Below are positions 48,439-62,207 of a stretch of 64,000 nucleotides of DNA, one piece after another. The position numbers and the translations under genes are program-made. Source of the DNA: Lingula anatina (taxonomy: Eukaryota > Brachiopoda > Lingulata > Lingulida > Lingulidae); contig NW_019773970.1 of NCBI RefSeq assembly GCF_001039355.2, positions 505,965 through 569,964 of the forward strand. The letters are read 5' to 3'. The notes under the pieces are model-generated. The model was not told the origin of the DNA. It searched no databases and was given only the letters and a program-made list of their open reading frames with translations. Position 1 is the first letter of the stretch. The number at the start of each line of letters is the position of its first letter.

Positions 48439-48679
48439 GGCTACGTTCACATGAAAAATCTATTTTCTAAAAATCTATTTGTGGTATCTTGTGATCATGG
48501 TCTGTGCCCTGAATACCCTGCGGCGTAATTACTGGCAGTGCCGAGAATTAATTACAGCTTTGAAAGTAACTGGCTCACACTGCCCGTAATTACGCCATGG
48601 GGTATTCAGGGCACAGACCATGATCACAAGATACCGCAAATAGATTTTTAGAAAATAGATTTTTCATGTGAACGGAGCC
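48439..48679. mobile_element. Harbinger-like foldback MITE, 241 bp
   Basis: Near-perfect inverted arms of about 100 bp: GGCTACGTTCACATGAAAAA at the left, and GATTTTTCATGTGAACGGAG followed by CC at the right. The internal TGATCATGGTCTGTGCCCTG is matched by its inverse. TAA flanks both ends (48436-48438 and 48680-48682), as expected for a TWA target site. Arm similarity is high enough to suggest a fairly recent insertion. Confidence 0.9.
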
Positions 48680-49372
48680 TAAGTACCACCACTTTTTTAA
48701 ACCATTTGAATAAAAAATAGAACCCTCTTATTCACATAACCTCATACATCATCCTTGCTTTATCTAAGTTATGTCAGATAGTGACTGAAAAATTAATTTT
48801 CTAAATGGGACTGAATGGCATTAGGCAACAGCACAAAATATAAACAGATTAGATTAGTCATTTAATGAAAGGCAGCAAAATATCACATGTATATTTCATC
48901 AATTTCTGTTTTGTTGTAAGCTGCTTTTCATAAAGAAGAGTACTGTTTTTGCATTCTGGGAGTGTAGTAACCATATGATACTACATGTTTGCATTAGAAC
49001 CTAACAACTTTTAAAAGGACAATAACTTAATTTGAAGAGTGACTAGACATAAATAATCATGTATTTACACTTGAATTTACTTGTATAATATTTCTTAACT
49101 AGAAAAAAATCAATTTCTTTCCTGTCTCTTCATTTAATTGATTTGAGTTTTATTTGGTCTGGTCTGGAGAATTATTTGTGTACAGAAGGCATAACAGTGA
49201 TGCAATTATTGGAAATGTGTTCCTGTCTGCTGCTTGCTGGGTTAACAAGATCAGCAGGTGCTCTTTTAGAACTGCAGTAAAAATATATCTTCATGTATTT
49301 GTTGCATGGTGCTTGTTTCATTCTACACAGTTCATCATGCCTCTGAGCACTTACAATCAGATTATGAATGTT

Positions 49373-49374
<2 letters not shown>

Positions 49375-49459
<85 letters not shown>
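49375..49459. repeat. Compound (GT)n(GA)n microsatellite
   Basis: About 28 GT units followed by about 13 GA units. The plus-strand open frame 49154-49555 is largely made of this repeat and is not a gene. Confidence 0.95.
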
Positions 49460-49464
<5 letters not shown>

Positions 49465-50610
49465 TAAACGTGTTTCCATATTTGTGACAAAAGAATTGAA
49501 GAATCGATTGATTGGTAAGCTAAGCTGGTTGGTATGTTGGTTGGTATTTGACTAAATGACCATACACTCTGTAAACTGCATAAAAAATTATGCTTGAATC
49601 ATTAAAATGTCCAACTCTCGAAACTTCACATCAGTTAGGACAACTTTTCAGGTTAGAGATTTTTTAATCAATCATCTGCACAAAGCCATATTTATATATA
49701 TGTGCAGTAAAAGAGATTATTCACAAATATACATGTATACCTGTTACCTTGTAAGTGATTTGTTAACTTACCTTGAGATAACACGCAGAAATGTTGTTCC
49801 ATATGTACTTACACAACTAAACATATTTCTAATAAAGAACAAGTTGACATAGTGATCAGAAAGTTGTGTAACATCAGTGAAGACGAATGTATGCACGGGT
49901 AAAGAATATTGTATAAAACAAACAAAATGTCTATAATTACTATTTGTGATTCATCAAATGATTTCAATGGAACAATTCTCTATAAATGTGAAAATATATC
50001 TGTTACTCATTCATTTCATATTTGTATTCTGAAAATTGTGACTTGTGTTCAAAAAAGTTTTAATTAAAGGTCAAATCATTAACTATAATCACAACATGTG
50101 CAATCAGCTAGTTACAATATGTGAACAGCTTCCTAATCAAATCCACTTTCAGCATTACACGCAATGCAAACAAATAAAAAATGGATGATATACCTTAGGA
50201 ACAGGTGTCTGCCATTTATTGTTACTGATGCTCTAATTATGAGTCTTTGGTTAATGCAAACAAAATGTAAAACTGCTTAGTGATCCACAGAAGTTTGGAA
50301 CATGGCCACAGCACCCAGACGTATACTAGCACAACTAGACATTAGAAAGCTACTGCCCAAAATAAAAAAGGGGGGGGGGCTTGCCAGAGACACCAACAGA
50401 TGACAAAGACTTGGAGCAAGCCATTTGTGAAAAATTCTTTAAATTTATTCAATAAATTGATTTAACACTTATAAACCTTTGGTAAATACTAGCTAGTATA
50501 CAACCACATACGACATTGTATACAGTCTATGCCAATTCTCATCCCATTCCATCTTTTGAGAAGCCAGTCAAACTGCGGTCAGCTCTATGTAATGAAGGTT
50601 CTCTATTACC

Positions 50611-50819
50611 CCATTCCCACAGATTTTAGATTGATCTATCCCTGTGGGGAGTCTCACTAGAATACTGTCAGCTTAGTCGGCTTAAGCGTCTGTCCCGGCT
50701 TCTAAAAGCTGTAAAGGGGGTATTTAACTGTTGTGCGCGCTCGGCTGACTGCAATTTAGTGTGAACCTCCAGGTAGTTAGGTCTATCCGGCTGGATCGAT
50801 CTAAATCTTTGGGAATGCA
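50611..50819. mobile_element. Foldback MITE, family F1, divergent
   Basis: CATTCCCACAGATTTAGATTGATC-like left end (50612 on) pairs with CTAAATCTTTGGGAATG at the right. The core AAGGGGGTATTTAACTG is followed by a shortened right inner arm, so this copy is partly deleted. Confidence 0.8.
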
Positions 50820-51424
50820 CTCTATGACTGCCTATGTTGACTTTATAATTGCACTTCCTACAAAGACTGAGAAAGCTTCACCCATCTTCAGTGAAAGACA
50901 CCTTAAGCATCTGCCATTAAAAGTGTCTTTAGAACGTTTGTTTCATTATTTAAAGCCCTGTGCCTAAAAAGTCCACACAAATTTCTTTTCTATGTGTCAG
51001 TTCAGTTTATTAATATAGATATGTAATAAGTATCTACACTGCAACTGACAAGATTTGAAGAACAGTTTTCTGGCCAGAATTTTAAGTGCATGATTTATGT
51101 GCCCATGTACAATGATCAAAAATACTCTCTGGAATGGAAGATAAAAATATCTCACCCCAGCCTATAACTAATCAATGTTCTATCACTCTTCATTAATGAA
51201 TCTAATTTTCAGTGCAGATCTCTATTTTGAGAAAACATTTCTCTATCTTCATTTGAATCATCCCAATGCCCATCTGGAGTTCCCAAATTTCTTTGAAGTC
51301 AAAACCAGTTCAGAAGATAACAAAATGACATTTCAACTCGGACAGCTTTCTATCTTCTAACAGCTTTCAGCGTCTACCATGATCTATTTAATTTGTATAC
51401 TCTTGTGAACTAGGGCCCTGTTCA

Positions 51425-51426
<2 letters not shown>

Positions 51427-51491
<65 letters not shown>
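51427..51491. repeat. (TA)n microsatellite
   Basis: About 32 TA units. Confidence 0.95.
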
Positions 51492-51492
<1 letters not shown>

Positions 51493-54400
51493 CCCCTGAA
51501 AAGACAAAAATAAAAGTTTGCCTGAAAAGCAATATCTGCATCTAAACAAGAGCAATTAAAAATGTAACAAAAGAGCATCTATGGAAGATTACTTCAACAT
51601 GTTTGTATCTCAACTGATATTTTGTTTTTTATTAAGAAATGGAAAATGTAATAATGCATGATACAATTTTATGGCAAAAAGGGATCTGACTTACATTTGT
51701 AAGCTTACCTCACATTTTTTATTCATCAGTAAAATATTCATGTAGTCTGAGCATGCCTGGCAGATACAAGAGTAGCTTATGCACTTATCATATCTCACCT
51801 CCACAAAGAAAAAAAAAGTTTGATAAAACAAATTGATTTTTGTGCTATAATATGTTGGGTAGGTGAAGTCCAACCAACTGCACAGATTTATCCTAAGGAA
51901 ATTCAAGTGTTCGAATCAAAATATCAAATGAAGAATGAAATCTTAGCGAATGAAATTAGTAAAGTGACCATTTTTTTGTCACAACATTCCAGCTATTTTG
52001 TAAATGTTGTTCAGTGTATGCTTATTTCTCTTCTACGAAAGCATACCAAACATTGAATTTTAGTTGGGTGTCACATTGTGAAATTCAGTGTGAGAATCCA
52101 CACCTTAACCTGACTTCAGAAACATGATTTTATCCACTTGAGGCATGAAACAGTTACACTAGATATAGCACGAATAAAGAACTGAAGAAAGTTGTCTGAC
52201 AAACCCTGACCGCTGGTGTTTTTGTAGGCAAAATGTAACAAACATGGGTGATGCAAGAGTGGAAACTGGCTGTTTGCTTTACCACATATCCTTTCCATTC
52301 CTGAGACAAAGAACAATACATGAAAGTCGCCCACAAAAGATCCCCATGTTTTTCAATAACACAGGGTATCAAAGAATGTTTAATACAGTGTAATTTTAGT
52401 TAATGCAATACTAAAGCAAGCTCATTAAATCTGTCTGGTATAGAGTAACCCAAGAAGGCAATAAATGCAAATTCTCCTTTTTGAATGTCGGTGTTTATCA
52501 GCGTGTAACTCACAATACCAGAAACATGAGCCAGTTCAATGCAAAAACAGCATAATTGTGTCATAAAAATACCATGTGCCTATAAAATCTTTCCATTCCA
52601 TTTCATCCAAACAGAAGCATGTAATAGCTTCAAAGGTCCATTTGCGAAATTTGCTTATGTGCAATTTACTTTATTTTCATAATGTTTTGAATTAAAATTC
52701 TCATTCAATGTGTGTATGAACTGTGAGATTTTCGGTTTTGGGTGGCATAGGAATCTGTGCACACATTGAGGTCCTTATATTTTTCTTTCCACAAAAAGCT
52801 CTGTAAATTCAAAATTGCTCCCATGACCCTGGCAGATCCTTCTGTGACTACTCACACTTCTTGTTGGATCAACAAATCCAAGCTCCATGTTTTGACAGTG
52901 CAGGAAAAACACACAAATTTTCAAAAAGGCAGGTAAGCAGAAATGAGAAAATAGACTCAAAAATAACTCAGTTCAGTAAACACACAACAACAGTGCCTTT
53001 CTTTGATTTTTCACAATAAACACCCTATGTGTGTCATGAGTATTCATTCACTGCAGACAACGAAGTCCCCATGTGTGTGAGCAAGTGAGCGGGAAAAATC
53101 TGAACCACATCATTCACAGGTAAGATATCATTTTTGCATCATAAAGCATTCCATCACCTCAGGAATAGACGATTAATGACATAATTGTGTGTAAAAATGC
53201 AATAAACTCAGAGAGTGGTAGTTCTCTAGTGGCTTAGTAAGGAGAAGATTGCATTGTACAATTAACCCACTTCATTCAGTACTGTAGCTAATCGCTAGAA
53301 CTCACTCTGTATTTAATATATTTACAGTACATGTATCATAACTTGAATTTAAAATACTAGAAACATTTGTATGATTTAGGCATATATATCCTTAATCAAA
53401 GATATTTAATTATAAACTATGTAAAAACAAAAATATCATAGCATTTAGAATTTGTTAGAAGACTGTGCAATTCTTCTCTTCCAGCACTAAAGTTATACAT
53501 GAAAATGTAACACTATGTATACATAAAAACGTGTTATGTGAAAATTATCTCAGATTGTAGGAAAAGATAACTATCACTGGGGAAAATTAAGACCATCCTG
53601 ACAGATCTAAGCAGGTAACTGAGAGGTAAAAGCTGGGGCAACTCACTCAACTTTTTATTGTCCACTGCAGGAACACCCTGGGGTCTTAGCAAACCTGATG
53701 GTCTAACCCCTGCTCAGACAAATGCAAAAGAAATGCTTTGGTAACGTGAGATGACAATTGTTCCCACAGAACTACAGCCAATATCAAAAACTATTATCAA
53801 GTGTGAAACTTGAGAAGGCAAATTATTTCTCCCTTTCAAATTCACTCAAAAAGATCATGTTGCAAAAGAACAATTCTATAAGATTTCTAGGCTAATTAGA
53901 ACATCCAGTCTATTTAAGAGAGTTGTAAAGAAAGGGTCGTATCTAATTCACAGACAGAATTTGATAAACCATTGAACTTGGGCACCTTTGGGGAATGGAC
54001 AAAGATAGACCTGCCAATTCTTTTTACCTTCCGTTTATTAAATTTATTAATGTCTTCTTTTTAAAGATTTTAACCCAATAACCCCAAATTGGCACTTGTT
54101 AAGCCAATGGATTTTCAAAGAAATTCACACAATGTTGGATAATTTTTTTATCTCCTATTAAGTATGATTGCATGAAAGGTCATGGAAATGAAGAAAGGAA
54201 AAGCATAATGGTTTCTACAATACATGACATATCTACACACGTAACCATCTATAACATCAGCAGATCATAAAATATTCAGCCATGCCTCATTGTTTTTAAC
54301 TACACATTCAATGCATGCAAAATACTTCTTTTACTCTATAGATGCCGAACAAACAAACCTACACAGCTCCATCAATCTTAATTGCTAAAACTGTAGAATG

Positions 54401-57400
54401 CATTTCTCATTGATTGATATTAGGATATGACCCCTAAACAATCCTCAAGTCTACATTGTGCAACAACAATTATGGCATTAATACTCTGCATGCCGAAATC
54501 AGAATATCAAATAACTTTATCAAGCGTGTTTTTGTGATTGTTAATGATTTTCATTGGTTCAGGATCAATTCTCCATTGTCTTCTTTTGCTGTCCTGGTGC
54601 AAGTTCTATTCAGCTCATTACACTTATAAAGTGTTAGCAGAAATTGGTTTTTCATTACTTCCTAATCAAATTTTGTGAAAAACTGATATTTTTTCTATAT
54701 GTTGGAATGCTTTATGGCTTACTGATTTACTTGTATCACAGGGAACTACAGGTAAGAAATCTGGTTAGAAAGAGAAACTGTAAATCAATAATTACCCATA
54801 AGTAAGTTTACAGACTGTAATTAGGTAAAAATGTTCTTTTTCAGAAAAAAAACTTTACAAAACAGCAATATGCTACATAATGCATAAGTTGTAATGAAAC
54901 ACTAGCCATAATAGAGAAAAATGTGTACACATATTTATTGTTGTTAAAAAATCTGCATATGACAATGTGCATTTGGCATAGCATTGTGAAATTCAAATAT
55001 TGGTCAATGTGAAGTGAAAGATAAGAATGGGACATATTTGAGACCTTACATAAACATTGTTACAAGCAATAGCTGATGCAGCACCATGTATTCCAAATCA
55101 AATTAGCCTTCATTATTAACATTATGTCAACATTGATTGATTGTTACAATTCAGAATTTGACTTACAAAATGTGTCACGAATATTCATATGTGTAGATCT
55201 ATTTCAAAAGAATATGACTTGTGTTGCAACTATGAAGTTTTCATTTATCATAATATGTACTGTCAGCAAAGCATGTCCAAATGATTAAAATCTTAGGAAT
55301 GGCAATTATGCCAATAATTCCCATCTTAATTACTGCAAAATGCTGGTATATCAGGATAACAGCCAGTCTAATTTTGATACAAATTTAAAGTGTAACTACT
55401 ACAAGTGAAGCTGAAATTGTTTCAGAAGACAAAAGACATAACCTAAAAATCATTGTTTCATCTATATGAAAATATGATGCTGAAAGGCAGGAAGGGAAGG
55501 GGGGGAGGGAGCAGCATCCAATTTGTGGAAGTAAAAATGCATGAAGATGAAAGCCCATGCTGCTTGTGTTTCCTTAATCCATGCAGAGCCCTCTATTTGC
55601 TGGGCTACCTGGAGCATGCCAGCATATATTACACACAGCAGGGAGCCACTGGCACATACCTAGCCAATAGATCCATACAAGCAGGCATCATTACCTGCTT
55701 AATGTATATCCAACTGATTGAGTAAGATCATTTACTTTCTGCCCACATTTCCATATCTATATCTATGCATGGTCTCTTGATCCATAAATGCTTGGCCAAT
55801 TGTATTAACTCTTCTTTAAAGACTGCTTCTCTCTTTGGTTGTCTTCATATTGAGAGGAAATGATAAAACTATAGCTACTGGTGTTTTCTTATAAAAAAGG
55901 AACAAGAAGAATTTCGTGTCTGTTTTTTTTCTATCATGTTAACAGTGGAAAGAACCTTTACAACAGAGATTTGTATCTGTAGTTTTCATGACTATTTAAA
56001 AAATATTTATAGCATAAGTTTTGTGACTTTTGTTTCCCCCCAGGACATATTTGTTGAAAGAAATACTATTAAGTTAAGGGTCCTTTTAGTCAGGTAATGT
56101 TTTCCAGAGACTGATCAGTTATTAATTGTATCATACATGAATAACCGATAAGTTCTCAAAATAAAAAGAGTTCAAATCTTGGTCAAGAAAAGATCCAAAA
56201 ATAAATGATTAAACAGGTCAATGTGGCACCTACTTCCATCTAGTTGTTGTTGTATTTATAAACTGATATACATGACCCATTGATCTTTAAGTTATATTGA
56301 AATCTTTAATTATCTAACAAATTATATTTGTCTATATTACAAACCAAATGTGATAAGAAGACATTTCTAAATAGAGAGAAAAAATGTACCAAAATCACAA
56401 CTTTTTTGAAGTGTGGTCCACTCCCCTTAGAGTGAATTAATGCACCTTTGCTTTTTTTTCTGTCAATCTTCTAATCAATCAAAGGGACAGCATTAAGTAC
56501 AATTGTGCCTACTCCATGGACATTTTGAAGTAAGTGATAATTAAATCAGATACAATATTGCACCACTATATGCCAGGAAATGGGTAACAAAATCTGTCCT
56601 GAACAAAATATAATGTCCAGTTGATTGATCAAGGACTATTCTTTTGGCAATGGTATAGTTATAAACTGAAAGTGGCAACAAAGGCCTTAATGATGCATGT
56701 ACACACCTGGAGACAAACCTGAAGACTCCAGTAGTATATTAATTTCCCGGCAACATGCACTTTTTGGATTACCCCCAAGCTGGAAGCATGTTCGGTCTTG
56801 TGCACTAGTTAGCATGCAGATCTCGCGACAATTGAGGCAAAGGAGCGTCCAACAGGCAGGCCTAGCCTCCATCAATCAATAGAAAAATGCCTTGGAGACC
56901 AATAATTATCCCGAATATTGGAATAAAACACTAACGTCAATTCCCAAAGTGGCAGTTCAGTGCAAAAACTGCACAGAAGCCTTGTATGTACTTGGTTTGG
57001 CTCCGTAATTCAACCTGACAAGCCTAGACCCTTCAATAGTTAAATTGGTACTACAACAGAAATTGACTGTGTCCTTGGTGCCGCTGTATACTAGATGCTT
57101 CTTCACACTAAATATCTTGCTAAATCAAGTTAAAGTCCCATCAAATTCACATGTGGCATCCTGTCAATATTAAATGGGAACTGTTATAACTTACAGCACC
57201 AGACTAAGACAAGATAGCAATCTCTACCCAGTGATTCCCATCCCATCACCCAGAAACTATTGACAAAACTTGAGAAATAATTAGTTCAACAGTCTAATAT
57301 CACATATTCATAAACTTTACCTAACCTTAATTATCAAGCTCTTCCTGCAGTTGATTTTATTAGCTGACTGGCAAATTGTATATTTTTATGGCATTTACAC

Positions 57401-60330
57401 AATATTGGATAAGGAAAATTAAGTTTCAATTGAATATCAGATAGTTGAAACCTCAGCCTGTTTTTAAGTCCAGTCAATTAAGCAGAAGGCGTTATGTGCA
57501 GTAAATTGAGCTTGTTAAAAAGTGCCAGAGAGTCTAACACGGAATGATTTCAACTAAAGAAGGATCAATAATTCAAGTGCTCATCAGGACTTTATGAACT
57601 TATTGCACAAGTTTTTAAACCTGTTTAATAGGAGTCTTGCACCATTTTTTGAATTTTTTGTAACATTCAAACTGCAAAGGAACCTCAGCAGTATAAATTA
57701 TTTGCCTTAGACAAGTTATGGTATCTCATTTTTTAGTCTTTTTCCAAAATGTTTTTAATTACCTCCCCCTTATGACAACAGTGTTCTAGCTACTTTTCCT
57801 TGTGCCCAACTCTCTCACACACCCACCCACACGAACATCCACCTTTTCTTTCTTTTCATATTTCTTTGTGAATAAGCATAAAATACCCAAATCCAAACCC
57901 AGATTCAATACTAAATCAAAGCATCATTTTACTGAAATAGATATTTTTCTATTAAGTCAATAGGTGGTTTAAAATGGTCATGTCCCAGGTATATCTTTGG
58001 TGTCAGACATGTATCCCCTAGGTTAGACAAGAAAACTGACACAATTATCTCTGATTATGTAAAGCAAGCAGCTTCAGCAGCAAGGTGCTGCTGGGGATGA
58101 GACTAGCTATGTCTATGTCTTACATAATGTTTGCATATATAAACACTTGATGCAAACTACTCTTAGGATTGCTCTACTGCAAGTGCTGAACTTGCTTCAG
58201 GCAACCAAAAATAGGCTGATGCAGCCGAGGAGGAAAAATGTGCACTTATTTAAAGTCAATGCATGGGGTAATGCAATCAACTACTTCCCATTAAATCATC
58301 TGCAGGTTAATAAGATAAAGTAGCTTAAGTATTACTATGCAAACTTCATTTGACAAATTTAGGTATTTGCAGCTGGCATATATTTGGCATAAATAATGAC
58401 TATATTGTACTGCAGTATGTGAATATTTCATCAGCAACAACATCCATTATAAACTTCCATGCCTATTTCAAACCACTTTTGATATGAAAAGGAGGAAATG
58501 GGCACATTGCCACTAGGTGTGACTTAAAGGGTAGTGATTGTGAAATGTTATAATTTACCTGAATTAAGGGTGATGTAGAAGGGATGGCAGATAAAGCACA
58601 CACATGCAGATCAGAAATTAGCTCTAAATAGAACACCGATCAACAAGAAAAACAGCCCTTTTAGTATCTCACTTTGTTTAATGACCCAGTGGAGCAATCT
58701 CCTAATAATAGTGTGATTCCACAAAAACACTGGCTGATGAAACACTGCCAGGCACCAGCTGTGAAAGTCAATGTATCAGCCAACTACTGTATATCTAAAA
58801 CATGTATTATGAAGCAGTCTCATAAAATTGGTACTAACTGTTCAGTGCATCATATCTTTTTCTAAAAATACAGTTAATTAATTATCATCTTAACAAGCAT
58901 TTCATTTAGGTAATACTTTTAATGTATTTTATTATGAGCCCTAGATTTAAATTGGGATTAAATTTAAAGGATAAAAATTGAAATTACGAAGTATTTCAAA
59001 TGAGCTAAGCGATACTGACAGTTTACATTTTTAACAGCCAGGTGCTTCAAAAGTTCAGCACAACAACCTGTTCCTAGAATTAAGTGGAGATCTAGCAGCT
59101 AAGACAGGACAAGACACTAAATATGTGGCAGTCTAATTTCATGCTTTGCCACCTGTATCTGTCAATAAAATACAATTTCACTGGATCCCCAGATCTGTGA
59201 ACTGCTATTTTCATAAAAATATGATTAGGGAATATAGCACAGCAGGTCTCATTATGTTAATTAAAAATAAATATTTCCTCCTACAGCCCCTGTGTGTATA
59301 TGCTGTTGTTTTATAGATCTTTTGCAAATGACGTCATTTGCTTGCCTCCCATATGACTGGATGCCAAAATGGTTCAGGTGATCAAATTGTATATGCAGCC
59401 AAAGAGGTTATAGAGAGTTGGAATTCATTGTTTTCTGAAAGTATATAGACTATTCTTTGTGACTTCTTAAAAGGTATTAGAAAGGATGGTTAGGACTGGG
59501 TCTTCATATTTGTTCTAAGTGAAAATACAAACTAAAACACTATATAACTGCTAATCCCCGGCCTGCTTCTGAGTCTGTCCAGAAGGTAGGATTAGTGACA
59601 TTGATACCAAATATCTATAGAATCAATATTTTTTCAGTAAAGAAAATTATTTTATCTTCAACTTAATCAGTGACCTCACAGAGCACGTTTCCATTATAGA
59701 ACATAATTCATGCTTTATTCCCCACTCTCTGGTGGGACAAATTAAATGACAAAATTAAAAATTAAGCTACAAGCTTTATCAGAAAATCTGGAAACATCCA
59801 TGGTTGCAGTATAATCAATTTGTTACTCAAAAACCTTATCAAATTAATTGGCCCATTTTTCACAAACTCATTAATGAAGATAATCTGCAGTCCCCATTTC
59901 ACTTAGAATAATGAAATGAAATTCCAAACCACAGAAAAGTTGGTAACATCTCTTGACACCCAAGATTTAATTAAGGATTAAGTCCCCATTTTAGCAATTG
60001 TCTGTCAGCGCTGTTAGCACTGATAGTAATTGTAAAAGTTTATCAAAGTTTCTTTACAACCATGGAGTGCGCACAATCAGTACTTTCAACATTGTATTGT
60101 TCCTACGTGCAGGAAACAAAATGACCATTCTTTAGTTCATTCTACATTGTATGCCATCCACTATCTTGATTGCTTTCTTTATGAGAGCACAAACAAATTG
60201 GGATGACAAGATCTTAATGAAATTGTAGGGTAGTCTTTTAAATCATTTCAGGGGGCATCTCACAAAGAATAGTGAATTTTGCTTACTCCAGTCCACACAT
60301 AAAAATACCCTTTTTGGTGATATATGACAT

Positions 60331-60370
60331 GTAAATTCACTTTAAGAGTGTAAATTCACTTTAAGAGTGT
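60331..60370. repeat. Two-copy 20-bp tandem repeat
   Basis: TGTAAATTCACTTTAAGAGTG is repeated head to tail with a one-base overlap. Confidence 0.85.
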
Positions 60371-62153
60371 GTGAATTGCAACTGTTACCCCTACAAAGAA
60401 TAAATCCCTTTATGTTACAGTGACATTAAACTTTTATAAAAATCAATGATTAATCAAACTGGATAATGCAATCAAATATTTATAATTGTTTTGTGGTGCA
60501 GATGAAAACAGACTGACATCTAATAATAACATTCTAAAACAACAAAGTGTCTTTTTCTGTAAAATGTTTGAGATGGTCCCTTAGTGTTCTGGATAACCAA
60601 AGTTAAGTTCAGAAGCAATTGAGTCAGTAGTTGATGTGCAGAAGGCAGGATAGCAGTAATGCACAGGACAGGTAGGAGCCCGACACCTTTGGTATAGACT
60701 GAGGCAAGTAAATTTTATTAAGCACTATGCACATTATTTTCCTGAAAAAGACTTTTACTCTATGCATAAAGTGTTTAGGTTCATTTCTGAAATCTGGATC
60801 TTTTGGCAGTAAATTTCAGTGCCAAGGAACTGTTGCAGTACAGGAACAAGCTTTAACATGAAAAAAATTGACTTAAAAACCTTTTTCTCTCAAAAAGAAA
60901 CAATTCAGATCATCACCAATCTTAAATATCCATTTAAATGAAGGCGTGCTGACCTCTAAAATGAAATGAAAAGAAATGAGATGACAAAAAGTGGTGAAAA
61001 GATGTTTGACAGTCAAAGAGCAGCTGATATCCTTTTGTCAATGTGGGATCATTGGGAATAGTGATTTTCTGTAAGGCATTGATTTCTCAAGACAGATTGA
61101 GCTCTTGAGGGCATTGTTTTGACATGTGTCACAAGGAATCTCCAGAAATTCAATCTTTTCTATAGAGATAGGTTAGCCTGGGTGATTTTTCTAGATAAAG
61201 TTTTTTCTTTTTTAATTATCATTCGACTGTATGTCATATGAAATGATTATGCACAAAATAAATGACTTTCTAATAGGGGGCATCAAATGGGTAAGAAAGA
61301 TTGATTTGGTGGATGAAAAGGTGTTACTGCAGAAAGAAAGATTAAGTAAAAATAGTATTTTCCCTGAGGAAAGCTTTATTAACTTATGTACTGCCTAGTT
61401 TTGCCAAAAGAGATATCAATATATCAAATATGGGCCATTATAATATTAAAGGATACAGAAATTTCCTTTTCCAATCTTCTCTTTTTCTACCCTATGAAAA
61501 TGTACTTTTGAATTAACCTTTCTTTCAGCATCAATGATTTATCACCTCAGTATTGAATGCTAATGCAGAAGGGAGCATTTCACTACCAGAAATTCACTTT
61601 GTTATATAAGTAACTTATGCCATTGCATGGAAATACAGATCAATTTTAAGCATATGTATACATGAGGTATCTGTTAAATAGACCCTCTTTTTTAATTGTA
61701 TATGCTTTATTTACAATGTCCACCAGTACTTTATCATAATTCTTAAAAAAGGAAAGAAAAAAGAACAAATCCAAGTTCACTTCTAATTACATGGCCTTCT
61801 GATTATTAGCATAATAATTGAAATGAAGCTAACAGCAGTCTTGCACATGATCCACCTGTGTTGATGTCTTAGGGGTAATTAACCCATATCCTTTCTATCA
61901 GTAAGACCCAATTGTTTATTTTCCTTGGAGTTTCGAAATTACATTTATTACATCATCATTAAACAAAATGGTTGCATTCCTTTCTGTTCCATCAAATAAA
62001 CACCTTCTTTTAGGCTGTCCAGGTGATTCCTTCCAGCGAAAAAGATACTCATAATCCTCAATCTATGCAAAAAATGGTTCTTCTCCAAGACTATTAATAA
62101 GATTATTATACGATCATTAAGTTAATACCCAATCAATATAATTTTCAAAAACA

Positions 62154-62207
62154 GCGCAAAATCTAACAAAACCAAGCGCAAAATCTAACAAAACCAAGCA
62201 CAAAACA
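62154..62207. repeat. Short tandem repeat, about 20 bp unit
   Basis: GCGCAAAATCTAACAAAACC is repeated about two and a half times. Confidence 0.9.

Noticed and set aside
49154-49555. 133-codon plus-strand open frame, the longest in the window
   Set aside because: Its middle is the (GT)n(GA)n microsatellite, read as alternating C-V and R-E residues; no splice context or domain.
55453-55725. 90-codon plus-strand frame with relatively high-complexity sequence
   Set aside because: No recognised domain and no flanking splice signals that link it to another exon; kept only as unannotated sequence.
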